A stretch of DNA of 6,773 nt from Deltaproteobacteria bacterium (lineage in GTDB: Bacteria > Desulfobacterota_B > Binatia > UBA9968): assembly GCA_027297485.1 (NCBI GenBank), contig JAPUHZ010000481.1:1-6773 (forward strand), read 5' to 3'. Every line of letters begins with the position of its first letter. The stretch's first letter is position 1. A program made the translations under genes and the position numbers. Positions 6,661-6,773 of this stretch are shown piece after piece. The notes beneath the pieces were generated by a model. That model saw only the letters and a program-made list of their open reading frames with translations. It searched no databases and was not told the origin of the DNA.

Positions 6661-6773
6661 GGCAGTATCCCATCTCATAGATAATTGCTGCTTCCCTTCG
6701 GTCAGAAGGCCCCATGCCCTATATCCGAGACCCTGCAGGAGCGTCACTCGGTCTATCCATGCGCTCTTATCTC

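Noticed and set aside
6501..6773. JUMPstart/ops element (GGCGGTAG), sigma-70 promoter or riboswitch ahead of the run
   Set aside because: No GGCGGTAG on either strand. A TAATAT on the minus strand near 6572 lacks a plausible -35 and falls inside the terminator-like loop. No known riboswitch motif was recognised.
6714..6773. Plus-strand ATG with 20 open codons to the right edge, preceded by AGAAGG
   Set aside because: It is too short to judge, the peptide is not recognisable, and it overlaps the opposite-strand frame that ends at the hairpin.
1..6773. CRISPR arrays, tRNA/rRNA genes, insertion sequences or transposases
   Set aside because: Reading both strands, I saw no regularly spaced repeats, no tRNA-like cloverleaf, no transposase motifs and no flanking terminal repeats.

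Overview
The window looks like part of a bacterial surface-polysaccharide (O-antigen, capsule or exopolysaccharide) biosynthesis cluster. Every recognisable gene is on the minus strand, so transcription runs from right to left. Host: the MurJ-type flippase, the rmlA-type nucleotidyltransferase and the mixed glycosyltransferases and methyltransferases fit a Gram-negative-type bacterium of intermediate GC. I cannot place the phylum from sequence alone.

Layout in transcription order. (1) 6501-6773 is a leader or intergenic stretch with a terminator-like hairpin. (2) 6500-5505 is a GT2 glycosyltransferase of the rhamnosyltransferase type, with a TTG start. (3) A spacer of about 150 bases follows, then 5351-4062, a MurJ/MviN-family polytopic lipid flippase. 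(4) 4078-3128 is a class I SAM methyltransferase with an N-terminal Cys4 zinc-ribbon-like motif; its start overlaps the flippase end by 17 bases. (5) 3120-2068 is a GT-B (GT4-like) glycosyltransferase, 7 bases downstream. (6) 2075-1790 is the remnant of a second SAM methyltransferase whose central part is gone and whose two ends lie in different frames. (7) 1777-239 is a 512-residue protein that appears to join a DUF115/GT42-like N-terminal domain to a GT8-like C-terminal domain. (8) 222-1 is the first 74 codons of a long-form glucose-1-phosphate thymidylyltransferase, cut by the window edge.

How they fit together: RmlA would supply dTDP-glucose, the precursor of dTDP-rhamnose and other dTDP-deoxysugars. 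The GT2, GT4-like and GT8-like enzymes would build an oligosaccharide on a lipid carrier. The methyltransferase could modify it, and the MurJ-type protein could flip the lipid-linked product across the inner membrane. No polymerase (Wzy), ligase (WaaL) or export ABC transporter lies inside the window.

Most notable: the internally deleted methyltransferase between 1790 and 2075, the two-domain glycosyltransferase, and a GC step (60% in the rmlA fragment against about 44% sampled in the adjacent glycosyltransferase) that suggests a mosaic cluster. I found no wholly new system. These are the points worth a second look.
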